From Neoconidiobolus thromboides FSU 785 (taxonomy: Eukaryota; Entomophthoromycota; Entomophthoromycetes; Entomophthorales; Neoconidiobolaceae): a stretch of 64,000 nt of DNA. Below, piece after piece: positions 46,301-59,592 of this stretch; position 1 is the stretch's first letter; the number at the start of each line of letters is the position of its first letter. Below the pieces are notes generated by a model. It made no database searches, had not been told where the DNA came from, and saw nothing but the letters and a program-made list of their open reading frames with translations. The position numbers and the translations under genes were made by a program. The stretch lies in NCBI GenBank assembly GCA_025603075.1, contig MU626290.1:1-64000 (forward strand), in the 5' to 3' direction.

Positions 46301-48676
46301 AGATAATTATAAACCTCTGATTGACAATTCAGCAAAAACAGTTAATTGGGAAATAGAAAATGTTAAAAAATTAGTTGATTTAAAAGTTAATCAACTAGAA
46401 TCCGAACTATTACATTTTAATGAAGGAATTGAAAAACAAAATCAATTAGGGATTATTATATTATGGAAATTAATTAATATTTTGTTATCAAATTCAGGTA
46501 AAATTGATGGTATTAATGAACAAGTCAGAGATATGTTATGTTTATACATAACTAAAAAGAATAATAATGATGATGAATTGAATGAAAATGGAACAACAGA
46601 AACCATAAAATATATTACTCCACAAATAAAACAACTTTTATTACAAGGTAAAAGAAAAGAAGCAGCTGAGTTAGCTATGGATCACCGAAATTGGGGACAT
46701 GCTTTGATTATTGCTAGTTGTGCTGGTAAAGATACATGGCAAGAAGTAGTTCAATCTTTTGTAAAAAGTGAAATTTTAATATCCAACTCCAATGAAAATG
46801 ATTCAATGGCTATGTTATATAGTTTATTTTCAGGTTTAGGAAAGAGTGCAGTCAAAGATAACAATCGAATTTTAGAAGATCATCAAGCTAGTCCTTGGAT
46901 TGAAAAACTAGCTATGATCTTTTCTAATCGCACACCAGGTGATGCTATTGCTTTATGTACTTTAGGAGATGAATTGAGACAAAAAGATCTATTAGCTGCT
47001 GCTCATTTTTGTTATTTATTAGCCCCAACAATGGCTGTTCAAGGGGGTTTTGATACTGTAGGTTTAAGAATGATGATGTTAGGTGCTACAGTTCATCCAA
47101 ATCAATTTATGAATACCAATGCCTTTTTATTAACGGAAATTTATGAATTTACTTTAAGACTTAATAGTACTAATACTACTAGACTTGAGTCATTGAATTT
47201 TTTCCAAGCATTTAAACTACATCGAGCAATTACTTTGCTAGATTATGGGGAGACTGAAGCTGCTTTAGAGTAATTTATTTATATCATTATTCTAATTGAA
47301 GTATAAATTAATTGATTTTTTATTAGATATTGTAATTATATTTTAGAATTACCAACACAATCTCAGACCCCAGTACAATATTTACACCCTATCCTTTTAA
47401 CTCAAACAGCTACTATTAAAGATAGAATTCAAAATCACCTAGGACAAAAGTAAATCGTTAATAAATAATGCTAGTTATTTATTTTAATATTTATTTTAGA
47501 AGCTTTGATTCCAAATGGATACCTAAGAAACCCACTTTAAATTCGTTTATGAGTGTAGTAGAAGGTAAAATTAATCAATTAGTTATGGGAGATGAGATGA
47601 CAGAAGAAGATAATCAAGTTAAGAGCAAATTTGAAATCCAAGCAGGACCAACAGTATTTAGAAATGGACCTTTATTTAGTCCTCAAGTAAATCCGTTTTC
47701 AGTGCAACCAAATTTAGTACGACGATCCAATTCTAATGAAGTTTTGCCTGATTTTTATAGAAATCAGTTAATGGATGAAGATTTATCTGGTAGAAGATCA
47801 GCTTCTCCAAATCTAATGAAATCGCCATTTGATTATTCAATGAATAATTCAAGTACATTAAATTCAAATGAAAATACGATCAATAATGATGGTTTGTTTT
47901 CTCCATTTGATAATAAATTGTATAGCCCAGTAACATTAAGTGAAAATACTTATCAACCAACTACGGCATCGCCATTGAAAACTCAAATCAATGAAACTTA
48001 TGACAAAGAAGAGGATGATTTAGGATTAGGAAATTCAAAGATGCCTAAGAAGAGCGGAATGGTTAATAATGATACAAATATGAACGCAAATACAAATACA
48101 ACTTCAAATGTAGATAAAGAAGAAGACAAAAGTAAAGCGAAAACTTCAAGTAAGTTAAATAAATAAGCAATGATTTATTCTTAATCAATAACATCCATTA
48201 GATCATGGTCATTCTAAAAGTTTACTTGGAGGCTTCTTTTCCTTTTTTTCAGGTGGAAATACAACACAATCCAAAGATGGGAAAACAATATATAAAGCCA
48301 AATTAGGTGAAGAAAATAGCTTTTATTATGACGAAGTACAAAAAAGATGGGTCAATAAGGTAATTATCTTTAAATTAATACTTAATACTTAATTAACTTT
48401 ACTTTTTGATAGGCAGCAGGTGATAGTGCCTCAACCTCATCTTTACCACCACCACCACCACCAAAAAATACACCCAAAACACAAAGTGAAAATTCAGGTT
48501 CGTTTAACCCAAGTCCATTTGGATCTGAAGTTAATTCGCAAACCAGTACCCCCTATGCGTCAGGTCCACCTTCGGGTGCTAGTACACCACCCATTGGTAT
48601 GGGTAAGAGTAATCCAAGAAGTAAAAGGAATGTGGGTAAAGGAAAGGGCAGATATGTTGATATTTTCAATCAATAA
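43329..48676 (+). CDS. SEC16: COPII coat assembly protein Sec16
   Basis: Peripheral ER-exit-site scaffold that organises COPII assembly. Exons are 43329-47269, 47327-47449, 47500-48149, 48202-48359 and 48413-48676, giving 1711 aa. The N-terminal ~400 residues are acidic, and ~400-900 are Asn/Gln/Tyr-rich low complexity, with short tandem repeats of TEGYNQ around 590-620. The central conserved domain starts near residue 928 ([22 protein letters not shown]) and includes [52 protein letters not shown] and the ELPTQSQTP region. The C-terminal domain has [23 protein letters not shown], a proline run and RYVDIFNQ, a typical Sec16 ending. Each exon join restores these motifs in frame. Long antisense ORFs inside the low-complexity region are shadows. 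Confidence 0.95.
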
Positions 48677-49373
48677 TAAAAATGAATTTTTAAGTTTCAT
48701 TGAACTTCTGAATAAGGAAGTGTTGCTAAAATGGTTTTGTTTACTATATAATGGAATTAGCCTTAAGTGATATTAGTGAATGTGTTACATTATTTTTTGT
48801 AGTATTTCTTAAAAATTCTTGAAAATATATAGTTAAATGGTTTGTTGAAAATAAGTCTAAATAATATTTGTAGCGAATAATGGAGTTTTAAAATAAGGTA
48901 ATTGGTATAAATTAAAGGATGAAATATTAATCATCATTTGGATATCTTGGAGACTTCGAAAAGCAAAGTTTTTTAAAAGGTTCTTTCAATTGAAGAAAAA
49001 ACTAATTTAAAAGATAAAAGAGGCTCATATTATAACAATGATTTAATATAATTGAAAAATGTATTTTAAAGAAATCTACCAACATAAAAGTGAAAAAATG
49101 ATAAGATTGAAAAGGGAATATCTATTCGTTATCAAAGATCATAAACTCAACTGTAATAATGAACAAGTTATTAGCTTAGAAAAATGCTATTAGAGTTTTT
49201 ATATTTTATATTCACAATAATGGATCAAATAGAAGGTAAAGTCGAAAACAGCAATCAAATTGCCCAAAGCACTAATGAACTATTTTATGGATGTTGTACA
49301 CCTCCTTTAAAACTTTTTTAGCGTTGGTTTTTATAATTAAATTTTTAATATAATTATTTTATAAGGCCAGTTT
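48677..49373. other. Intergenic, no supported gene
   Basis: AT-rich sequence following SEC16; no feature. Confidence 0.5.
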
Positions 49374-49481
49374 TATATGGGGATATATTTTTATGTTTAA
49401 GAGTTTTACTAACAAATTTTCCGCTTAAACAGCGTTTAAAAAATGGAAGAAATAATGAAGTCAAAAAAGACATCCCCATAT
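49374..49481 (-). mobile_element. MITE-like element, copy 12 (reverse)
   Basis: Intact terminal repeats TATATGGGGATAT ... ACATCCCCATA and reversed core (CCGCTTAAACAGCGTTTAAAA). Confidence 0.85.
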
Positions 49482-50067
49482 TTTGATAATTTTTTGAGTT
49501 AGTTTCTTTTCTCAAATGAGAGGTCAATAATGTTACAAAGGAGCTGGAATGGATTAGATTAATTTCTACTCATATGAAACCTTTATAAGGACTCCGGCAG
49601 TTTTATTGTCTGGTAAGGTATTAGATTCGTTTCATTTAATTTTTAATTATTTATGCAAAGTAAAATTTCCGAAACAAATTTTAGACAAATGCTGGAGTAA
49701 AAAACAACTTTTTATCTGTTTTTACTTTTATTTACATGCTAAAGAATGATTTATGTTTTTTATAAATCATTACCATAATGCAGTGTTAAAGTTATTATTG
49801 AAATTTCAATGAAGTGAAGCCAAATCTGAAATTAAATATTCAACTAGTTTGAAATTTAATCTCAATTAACTAATGTACTAAATATAGAAATTCGGCTTTC
49901 ATTTTTAATAAGCACATTTGATCAACTAAATATTGAAATTAAAATTAACTTTATTAAGTAAAACTAAAACTATAGTGCTTAAAATTTTTCAATTATAAAT
50001 ATCTTAAAGAAATTATTATCACTATTTGTAAATTTTGTTTTTTTAATTATCTTCCTCTATTAACAAT
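49482..50067. other. Intergenic upstream of the 7TM receptor gene
   Basis: No feature beyond AT-rich spacer. Confidence 0.5.
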
Positions 50068-51642
50068 ATGGAACCGGATACACCATTAAAAATACAATAT
50101 GATTCAACAATAACGGAAAATGATTTTGATAATTTAAATTTAGCAATCTTAATAACCAATAGTATATCTTTATTATCAGCTACTATTATGTTCTTTATTA
50201 TAGTATTAAGTCGATATAAAAAACATAAAAGCGGGGAATTATATCATGTCAAAATTAATTTATGGATAGCATTAAGTGATATCTTATTCAGTATAATATC
50301 TTATTTCAATGTCGATGATAACTATATGTATTGTTCTACTTTAACTTATTTAACTTATAGTTTAAATTTATTTTATATCTTATTATCAAGTTCAATATTG
50401 TTAAATTTACATTTAACTTTTTTAAGTAATTGTAATAAGTTTTTATTTAATTTAAAGAAGTTAATATTAAATGAATCCCTATTCATATCGATTTTGTTTT
50501 TAATCTCTCTTCTACTTTCCTTACCCCCTTATCTTATTTCCATCTTAAATCGATCTTGTGTCTTGTTTCATTTATTTGATAGTTCAGCTATCAATATTAT
50601 TATGTTGTGGCTTACCATTGGCAATTGGGAATATCTATTATTTTTATATTGTGTTACAGTTAGTATTTACATTTATTATAAAATGAATACAAAAAGTAAA
50701 GAAATTTTAAATAGCAATAATAACAATCCAACTTCAAAATATTTCAATGAAGATTCTTTACTCCCAACACCGAATCCAGAATATCCAACCTTAACTAGTA
50801 ATTATCGAGCTCATCGACGACGACCATCGGAGATTTCTACAGCTAGTATTGAATTAGTCAACAAAATTCAATTTATTACTAAACGTATATTAATTTACCC
50901 CATCATCCCCTTATTTACTCAATCTTTTTATATATTAATCAATACTTATTTTTTATATACTGGTATACGTACTTTAATACCTTTATATCTTTTTTATGTT
51001 ATTCCTTATTCGGCTGGGTTTTTGAATGCTTTCTTTTTCTTTCTTTTAGATCCAACTGCTAAAGATCTATTATTTAAAAACAAACAAAATGAGACAAGTG
51101 AAGATAAAGGTGGTGTAAATGATAGCGATGGTTTATTTTTTAATAATAATAATAATGACAATAATAGAAGTTCAACTACAAGAATGAGTATGACTACAAT
51201 AAACGGTATAAATAATTGCCCTAATAATACATTAAATACAATGAATTATGTATTATATCCATTAAAAGATGAAGAAAATAATCAACCGGATAAAAACTAT
51301 ATGAACAGTAACTTAACCCCTTATTTTTCAACTTCTTTAAATTCTTCAACTTTATTTTCAGGGAATTCGAATAAAAATAGTGAGTCTTTGAGTAATAGCA
51401 ATGCTATAGTTGATGATAGAGGGAGTAATAGTACTAATAGCTCTAGTAGTCAAATCGTTATTAAAGTGGAAGATATTAGTGATAAAGAAGTGAGAGGGGA
51501 TGTTAAAGATGGTAGTGTAACTGAAACAGATAATAGTAAACTAAGACTCTATCAACTTAAAAAAGGAACTATTAATGAAAATGATATTAAAGTACCACTT
51601 TGTTTAAGAAGGAATAGGGATTTAAAATCATTGATTTTGTAA
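50068..51642 (+). CDS. Seven-transmembrane receptor (GPCR-like)
   Basis: Single-exon 524-aa membrane protein. Hydrophobic segments appear at about residues 27-47, 60-80, 94-118, 136-158, 176-202, 270-296 and 302-328, with a long hydrophilic third cytoplasmic loop (~203-268) and a 195-residue Asn/Ser-rich tail. This is the topology of a G-protein-coupled receptor. Segment seven ends SAGFLNAFFFFLLDP, in the position of the NPxxY motif of other GPCRs. The best guess is the fungal Git3/cAMP-receptor-like group (nutrient or glucose sensing), but no diagnostic motif is strong enough to name a ligand. Asn runs in loop and tail are typical of AT-rich genomes. Confidence 0.65.
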   Translation: MEPDTPLKIQYDSTITENDFDNLNLAILITNSISLLSATIMFFIIVLSRYKKHKSGELYHVKINLWIALSDILFSIISYFNVDDNYMYCSTLTYLTYSLNLFYILLSSSILLNLHLTFLSNCNKFLFNLKKLILNESLFISILFLISLLLSLPPYLISILNRSCVLFHLFDSSAINIIMLWLTIGNWEYLLFLYCVTVSIYIYYKMNTKSKEILNSNNNNPTSKYFNEDSLLPTPNPEYPTLTSNYRAHRRRPSEISTASIELVNKIQFITKRILIYPIIPLFTQSFYILINTYFLYTGIRTLIPLYLFYVIPYSAGFLNAFFFFLLDPTAKDLLFKNKQNETSEDKGGVNDSDGLFFNNNNNDNNRSSTTRMSMTTINGINNCPNNTLNTMNYVLYPLKDEENNQPDKNYMNSNLTPYFSTSLNSSTLFSGNSNKNSESLSNSNAIVDDRGSNSTNSSSSQIVIKVEDISDKEVRGDVKDGSVTETDNSKLRLYQLKKGTINENDIKVPLCLRRNRDLKSLIL

Positions 51643-52443
51643 ATAAAAGTTTATTAATACTATTTAGAATCAATATATATTATTACTTAATGTCCATATT
51701 CCATATTTTATTTTTTTATCTATATTTTTATATCTTTTATATCTTTTATACATAAGTTTCTCTCATCATATACATTTATGCCAATCAATAAATGGAAAGC
51801 TGATAGTAAAATTATTACTGAAACTATATCAGTCTATTAAGCAACTATATCTGATAAATCCAGCTCTATCTTATAATGTTTTACCTTTTTGTTTTATAAA
51901 CTCTTAAACTTTGATATTTTGATTTCAAATCAGCATTAACTTAAAAATTTATTCCAAAAAGGTTTATCCGTTGCCTATGAAAAAGTGGTCAACAATCCAA
52001 AAGTTAAGCCGATGATCACGAGCATCTTCTAATTTCAAGTTCAAATTCAAATTCTAGCAGTGTTACAAAAGGTAACGAAGCTCTTTAAAACGTTCTGATC
52101 TTGACCTTTTGTTAAAGTGTTCCTGAATCTAAGGGGATTCTAAAATTAAATCTAATTTTTAAATTTCTTGGATTCTTAACTCAACTATCAGTTTATAATG
52201 ATGATAAATTTGTAAAAAAAATTAAGCCGATAATAATTACATTAAAATTTACATGAGTGACTAAAAATTGAGTATTTAAAAAAATTAATAACTGCTTCAA
52301 CTAACTAATTATACTACGACAACAGCAACAGTACTTAAGAATAAATTGAACAACATAAACTATAAATAATTAAAAAAAACTCATATTGTTTATTTTTATC
52401 ATTTTTAAACTGTTATAACACCACATTATCAATAGTATAAAAA
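51643..52443. other. Intergenic between receptor and transporter genes
   Basis: No ORF. A slightly GC-richer patch near 51990-52140 contains GATGATC and CTGA strings, but no C/D snoRNA can be supported. Confidence 0.45.
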
Positions 52444-53907
52444 ATGTCTATTTCATCTAATATAGCCACTACCACTTTAAGTTCCTGGATCTATACTTTA
52501 TCATTTATCATTGGAGGTTGTTGTAGTAATGCCTATGCATTAGAAATGATTGTACGGGATGCACCAAGTTCAGGTAAGCTTTGCATCCTCTTTTATTTAT
52601 ATTCTTTTATTAAACTTATTTTGTTATTCCTTTTAGGCAATCTCATTACATTTGCTCAATTTTTATTAGTAGCCACAGAAGGTTTATTAAATAATATGAC
52701 TTTAAGTAGTAATGGAATACCAAAATTAAAAGATCGAAAAATACCATTATATATTTGGTGTATAATGGTAGTATTGTTTTTTTCATCTTCTCAAATTAAT
52801 AATATTGCTTTTGCATATGATATTCCAATGAGTTTACATATTATTTTTCGATCCGGTAGTTTGATTACTAATATGCTGATGGGTGTTATTTTGTTAAAGA
52901 AAAGGTAATGATAGATGTTTATATATATAAGATGCAATCTGATGATATATTCTTTTTTAGATATAAATTAACTCAAATATTTTCAATTTTAATTGTTACG
53001 GCTGGTATTATTATTACCACTTTAAGTAGTGTGAATACAAAGGTAAAAACTTTAGTTTTATTATTAACTTTATTTATTTTATTTATTTATTTTTAATAGC
53101 AAAAAGAAGTTAATTCTACCTTTTCTCAACAAGTTATTGGGATTGGTATTTTAACTTTAGGTTTATTTTTAGCCTCTTTATTAGGTATATTAATTATTAT
53201 CAATTTAATTAGAACAAATTAATAACAACTCCTTTTGAATAAAGGTATTGTCCAAGAAGTCACTTATAAAAAGTACGGGAAACATTGGAGAGAAGGCTTG
53301 TTTTATACAGTAATTATCTGTTTTGATTTTAATAATATATCCAATTAATACTTTATAATCTTTAAATAGCATGCACTTTCATTACCAATCTTTTTATTAT
53401 TTTCTAAAGATATATTAACACAATGGAACTCTTATTTAACATCAGATAATTTACCTTTTAATGGCACTATTGCTAATTTATTAAATCAATGGAATATTCT
53501 TCATATACCAAAATTAGTATTTTATCTAGCATTGAACGTTGGTACTCAGTAAGTTATTATTATTTTATTCTGTAAATTGGTTTATTTTTTTAAATTTATT
53601 TGATAGATACTTTTGTGTTTCTGGTGTACAAAAACTGTCTTCTATGAGTACAGCTTTAACTTTAAATTTAGTTTTAACTATGCGTAAAATGATTTCAATC
53701 GTATTTTCTGTTTTATATTTTAATCAAAATGTAAGTTTCAATTTTATATTGGGTACTATTCTTGCTTTTTCAGGTACTTTAATTTACACCATGGCAAGTC
53801 GATCTAGTAGTAACTCGAATGATAAAAAAGTCAATGTAAAAGAAGAGAAGCTAGAGAAACAAGGGAATCAAGAAAAGATTAAGAAAAGTATTAAAAAAAA
53901 AGTTTAG
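52444..53907 (+). CDS. UDP-N-acetylglucosamine-type nucleotide-sugar transporter (UAA family, Yea4/SLC35B4-like)
   Basis: Multi-pass transporter that exchanges UDP-sugars for UMP in the ER/Golgi, supplying chitin and glycan synthesis. Exons are 52444-52573, 52637-52904, 52961-53042, 53100-53184, 53245-53309, 53370-53548 and 53607-53907, giving 369 aa (family 330-370). Family motifs: GGCCSNAYALEMIVRDAPSSGNLITFAQF at the N-terminus, SSSQINNIAFAYDIPMSLHIIFRSGSL, ITTLSS, GIVQEVTYKKYGKHWREGLFYTHALSLP, and YFCVSGVQKLSSMSTALTLNLVLTMRK near the end. The charged tail ends KKKV, fitting a C-terminal dilysine (KKxx) ER-retrieval signal. Substrate is inferred from the SLC35B4/Yea4-like motifs; UDP-xylose or related sugars remain possible. 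Confidence 0.9.
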
Positions 53908-53981
53908 AACAATAAATGAATAGAATCAAAGTAAGCAACTGTTTTTATTGAATAAAAGAATGAAATTTTTTTATATAAAAA

Positions 53982-55887
<1,906 letters not shown>

Positions 55888-56238
55888 TTCTTTAACTTTT
55901 TGTTTTTTATTAGTCCTCTGAAAAATAAAAAGATAAAAATAACAAGTTTGTTTTAAAATTGATTATGTGATTTTTAAAACTAAACCTTTTTGTGTTTTAA
56001 CTAAATCTAATTTCTTGGTAAGCTTGAGATTTTATTCTTAATAGAATTGTTCTTTAAAAAAACAGGTGAAATTACGTCAACATCTTAAATTAATAAAAAT
56101 TAATAAAATATAAATTTTGAATTTATTTATTAAGCCTCGGCAATATAAGAGTAGCTAAGTGTTTTATTTCTCAGTATTAAAAAAGGACAAGAGAATAGAA
56201 AAAGTAAGCATAAATCTCAAATAATAAAAAACTGCGAT

Positions 56239-58112
56239 TTATTTTAAAAAGAATTTAAAGATATTAAAATAATTTCCAAATATTTGATAGAAAGGCCTTA
56301 ATTCATTTTCTATAATAAAGCCAGATTGAAATTGCTTCAAATTGAAATTATTATAACAAATTAAATGATAACTTATATTTTGGTCTAATAATTGTATCTT
56401 ATTATTATTCTTCTTATTATCCTTTATCGTCGATTCAATTGTTTCTTTCGTTATTTCTATTTCATCGTTATTATTATAAAATAAATTTATTAATATATCC
56501 TTTAATAAATGCAACGTCAATTGAATTAACTCATTGTTAGGATATTCCATATTATCATCATTATTGCCATTATTACAATGATTGGAAATAAAATGAGCTA
56601 GAATAGATAATAATATTACTAACAATTGATCATTTATAATTAATTGTTTATAGATTAAATTATATTCTTTCTTTAAAACAATAAAGCTATTTTTGATTAA
56701 ATTTGATATTAAACTTTGTTTATTATTATTATTATTGACTTGATTAAAATGCAATTCATTTAATACTAATTGAAAATAGTTAATGAAATACGACATTTCA
56801 CTATCTACTTTATTATCTTCGATTGATTTAAATATAATGTTAAAAAACAAACTATCCATATTACTTTGTAATAATAACTTAATTAAAAATTGCCATTTGA
56901 CTTCGTTATTATCAAATATTATATTTAACTCTATTTGTTTCTTTATATAAACTTGCAAGTTAAATTCCAACATATCATAATTAAATATAATTTTAGTTAA
57001 TATCTCTCTTACTTTCTCATTATCTAGTTTACTCATCCAATTTTCCATTATTTGATTACTTACATGTTGATTTTGATTGCTAATTAATTCAATTAATTTA
57101 ACAAATTCAATATTTATATGATATAATGTTAATATTGTATCACTTAAATTAAAATAAATACTGTAAATAATATCTATATCATTTAATAATAACAATATTA
57201 ATTCATCTTTCATGATAAACTTATTATGATTAAGAAACTCTGGATAAAATAAACAAATATTTTCAATAATTATTCGGTTAAAAAATAACTGCATAAAATT
57301 CATCGTATAATGAATAGAAAAATACTTGATCAATTGTTGAATTAAACTTAATTGTTGGTGAAATAACTTGGATTGAAATATATTTTTAAAACTTTGCTTT
57401 AATTTAATAAAATTTTCTTCTTCATTTTTAATATTTACTTGTTTATCAAAATAAAATTGTAAGATTAACTGTTGGGTTTCAAGCTTTATAATATCATCTT
57501 TAGGTAAAATTACCATTGGTATTAAATTGTATTGATATTCTTTAAATTGCTTAGTTAACTTTAAAAATCGATGAAATTCCATTCTCTTAACTAATATAAG
57601 TTACAATTAATCAAAATTCATAGCTATAAAATTTCTAGTTTACCTTCTAGTTTACCTTCTAATTGATTCAAAAACCTTAAAAACCAAATAAATAATTGAT
57701 AATAGCTTTCTTTTGAGAAGACATAACTCTTGAACTTAATAATTTTATCCGCCAAATAATTTTGTTTTAAAACCCAAAATTCCAATTCCAGTTTTTCAAT
57801 CTCTGCTTTATCTTCTTGATACTCTACCAATATAACATCTAATAATTTAATTAAACTGTTGAAATCATAAGATATGATTACTTTAATAAATAATTCACTT
57901 AATCCTAGTTCATTTAATATTATATTTTTTAAAAACCTTGGAAACCAAGTTTGTTTTAAATGTTGATGAATAAAATCAACTACTTGAGATTCTATTTCAT
58001 CCGAAGAATGCTGTTGATCATATATAGTTCTCCAATAATTAACTTGCTGTTCCGTTTGTATTATATTGATTTCTTTTTTAAAGAGTTTTCTAGGTTTAGG
58101 TTGAACGCTCAT
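56239..58112 (-). CDS. Unknown all-helical protein (two exons)
   Basis: Exon 58112-57656 (or to 57644, see below) joined to 57590-56239 gives about 602-606 aa in one frame, running SVQPKPRKLFKKE ... FIWFLRFLNQLE / KRMEFHRFLKLTKQF. The protein is Leu/Ile/Asn-rich and looks alpha-helical throughout, as ARM/HEAT-like proteins do; no motif lets me name it. A 12-bp tandem duplication (AAACTAGAAGGT) places two equivalent GTAAAC donors 12 nt apart, both in frame, so the product may vary by four residues (GKLE). Alternatively these are two separate small genes, but the shared strand, phase and intron size favour one. It lies between the CaMKK-like gene and DCTN6, all on the same strand. Confidence 0.6.
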
Positions 58113-58296
58113 TGTTGATAGTTAAGTGAATTTAAAAATATACTAAATTGGAGAAGTTCAAATCGAATTTTATGAAAAAATAAAACAAAATTCAACGTTT
58201 TAAGCCAATAAAAGTAAAGAAGATAAAAAGATTGCATTAAACATTGAAATTGAAGCTTTATTATAAAAAAACATAAAAGGAACATCTGCATTCACT

Positions 58297-59400
58297 TCAT
58301 TGAAAGATTTTAACATCCCCCTTACTTGCTTTAATAATCTAAAAAATGTTATTAATTAATGTTCATTTTTATATACAAAAAACACAATTACCTTTCTCAA
58401 ATACTTAATATGCTGATAATGATAAGATAACTAAAAAAATAAAAACATATTAGCATCATTTCACAGTAATAAAAATTTATATCTACTTACAAAAAATTGA
58501 TCAAATTGTTTCCTTAATACATTGTTATTTCCATAAATAACAGATAAATCTTCTAAAATAGTGCCCGCTTCAACAGAACAATTGGCACTTACTACAGTTT
58601 CATTTTTAATTATACAACCTGGTTGAATTTTACCTAATTTAAAAATAAAAAGTTAATCTTATTGAAACGTTTGATATTGGACAATATTAAAGAGATAGTT
58701 GGAAAGATGAGATTATTATAGTAGCGTTATATATATAAAAAAAGAATATACTCACTTCTTGGTTCAAATTGATTACGATCCCCAATTTGAGAAGAATCGA
58801 TATCTAAATTTGAAATAAATAAATGTTTAAAATATTACAACTATGATGATTTACAACTACCGGACTCAAAATAATTATCGTTACCGATATGCATGGGTTC
58901 CGAAGAACTAAAGTTTAATATAGATTAATAAAGATAAAGGTAAGATAGATAATAATAAAAATAGATTTATTTCAACGACTTTCATTTAAAAAATTGATGA
59001 ATAAAAATAAATGAGATTTAATAACATACTTACTTATTAATAATCACAACATTTTCTTCAAATATATTATTATTACCAATAAGGATATCTCCTTTGTTAG
59101 CAAATACACTAGTACAACTTTGAAATAAATTATTTTCTCCTAAAAATTATTCATTGATATTATTAAAACATTATTATCTGGTTTTTAATATAGCATTTTA
59201 TTTCATAGTTTAAGATTTATGTATATCTTCTATCATTTATTTATTATCTCTTACCAATACTTATATTTCCATTAGCTTTAAAAAACTCTTGCACCATCGT
59301 GCCTTTACTTGCTGAAATGTTGGCTGTTCGACTGTAGAATTCGTCATTAATTGCATATTTAAAACTTTAATTTCTTCTATTGAATTTTAACCTACCTCAT
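58297..59400 (-). CDS. Dynactin subunit 6 (p27), beta-helix protein
   Basis: Pointed-end subunit of dynactin, the dynein activator for microtubule cargo transport. Minus-strand exons are 59400-59396, 59331-59255, 59139-59034, 58907-58861, 58803-58756, 58633-58491, 58430-58392 and 58338-58297, giving 168 aa (family ~180-190). Hexapeptide left-handed beta-helix signatures run throughout: GNISIGENNLFQS, GDILIGNNNIFEENVVIIN, MHIGNDNYFE, SSQIGDRNQFEP, IQPGCIIKNETVVSANCSVEAG and LSVIYGNNNVLRK. The tail FDQFFLSYHYQHIKYLRKIIKA matches the dynactin-6 C-terminal helix. The first exon is only 5 nt (ATGAG), joined to TCGAACAGCC to give MSRTANIS; this start is inferred. Not a bacterial-type transferase, because the C-terminus matches dynactin. 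Confidence 0.85.
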
Positions 59401-59592
59401 TTAAAAAAAATAAAACTAAAATAAGAAAGTAATTCAAAAAAACATCAAAACTTATAGCCACTAAAAATATATATATCAAAAAAGGCAATTCAATATAAAA
59501 AAACCAACATCAAATTTTTCAAAGTAGATATATTTATAAATTAATTTATTTTCAATATTATAATTATTACAATTATAATGAATTATTAATTA

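Noticed and set aside
51990-52140. C/D-box snoRNA in the 51.6-52.4 kb spacer
   Set aside because: GATGATC and CTGA occur, but without a terminal stem or C'/D' pair, and such short strings are expected by chance.
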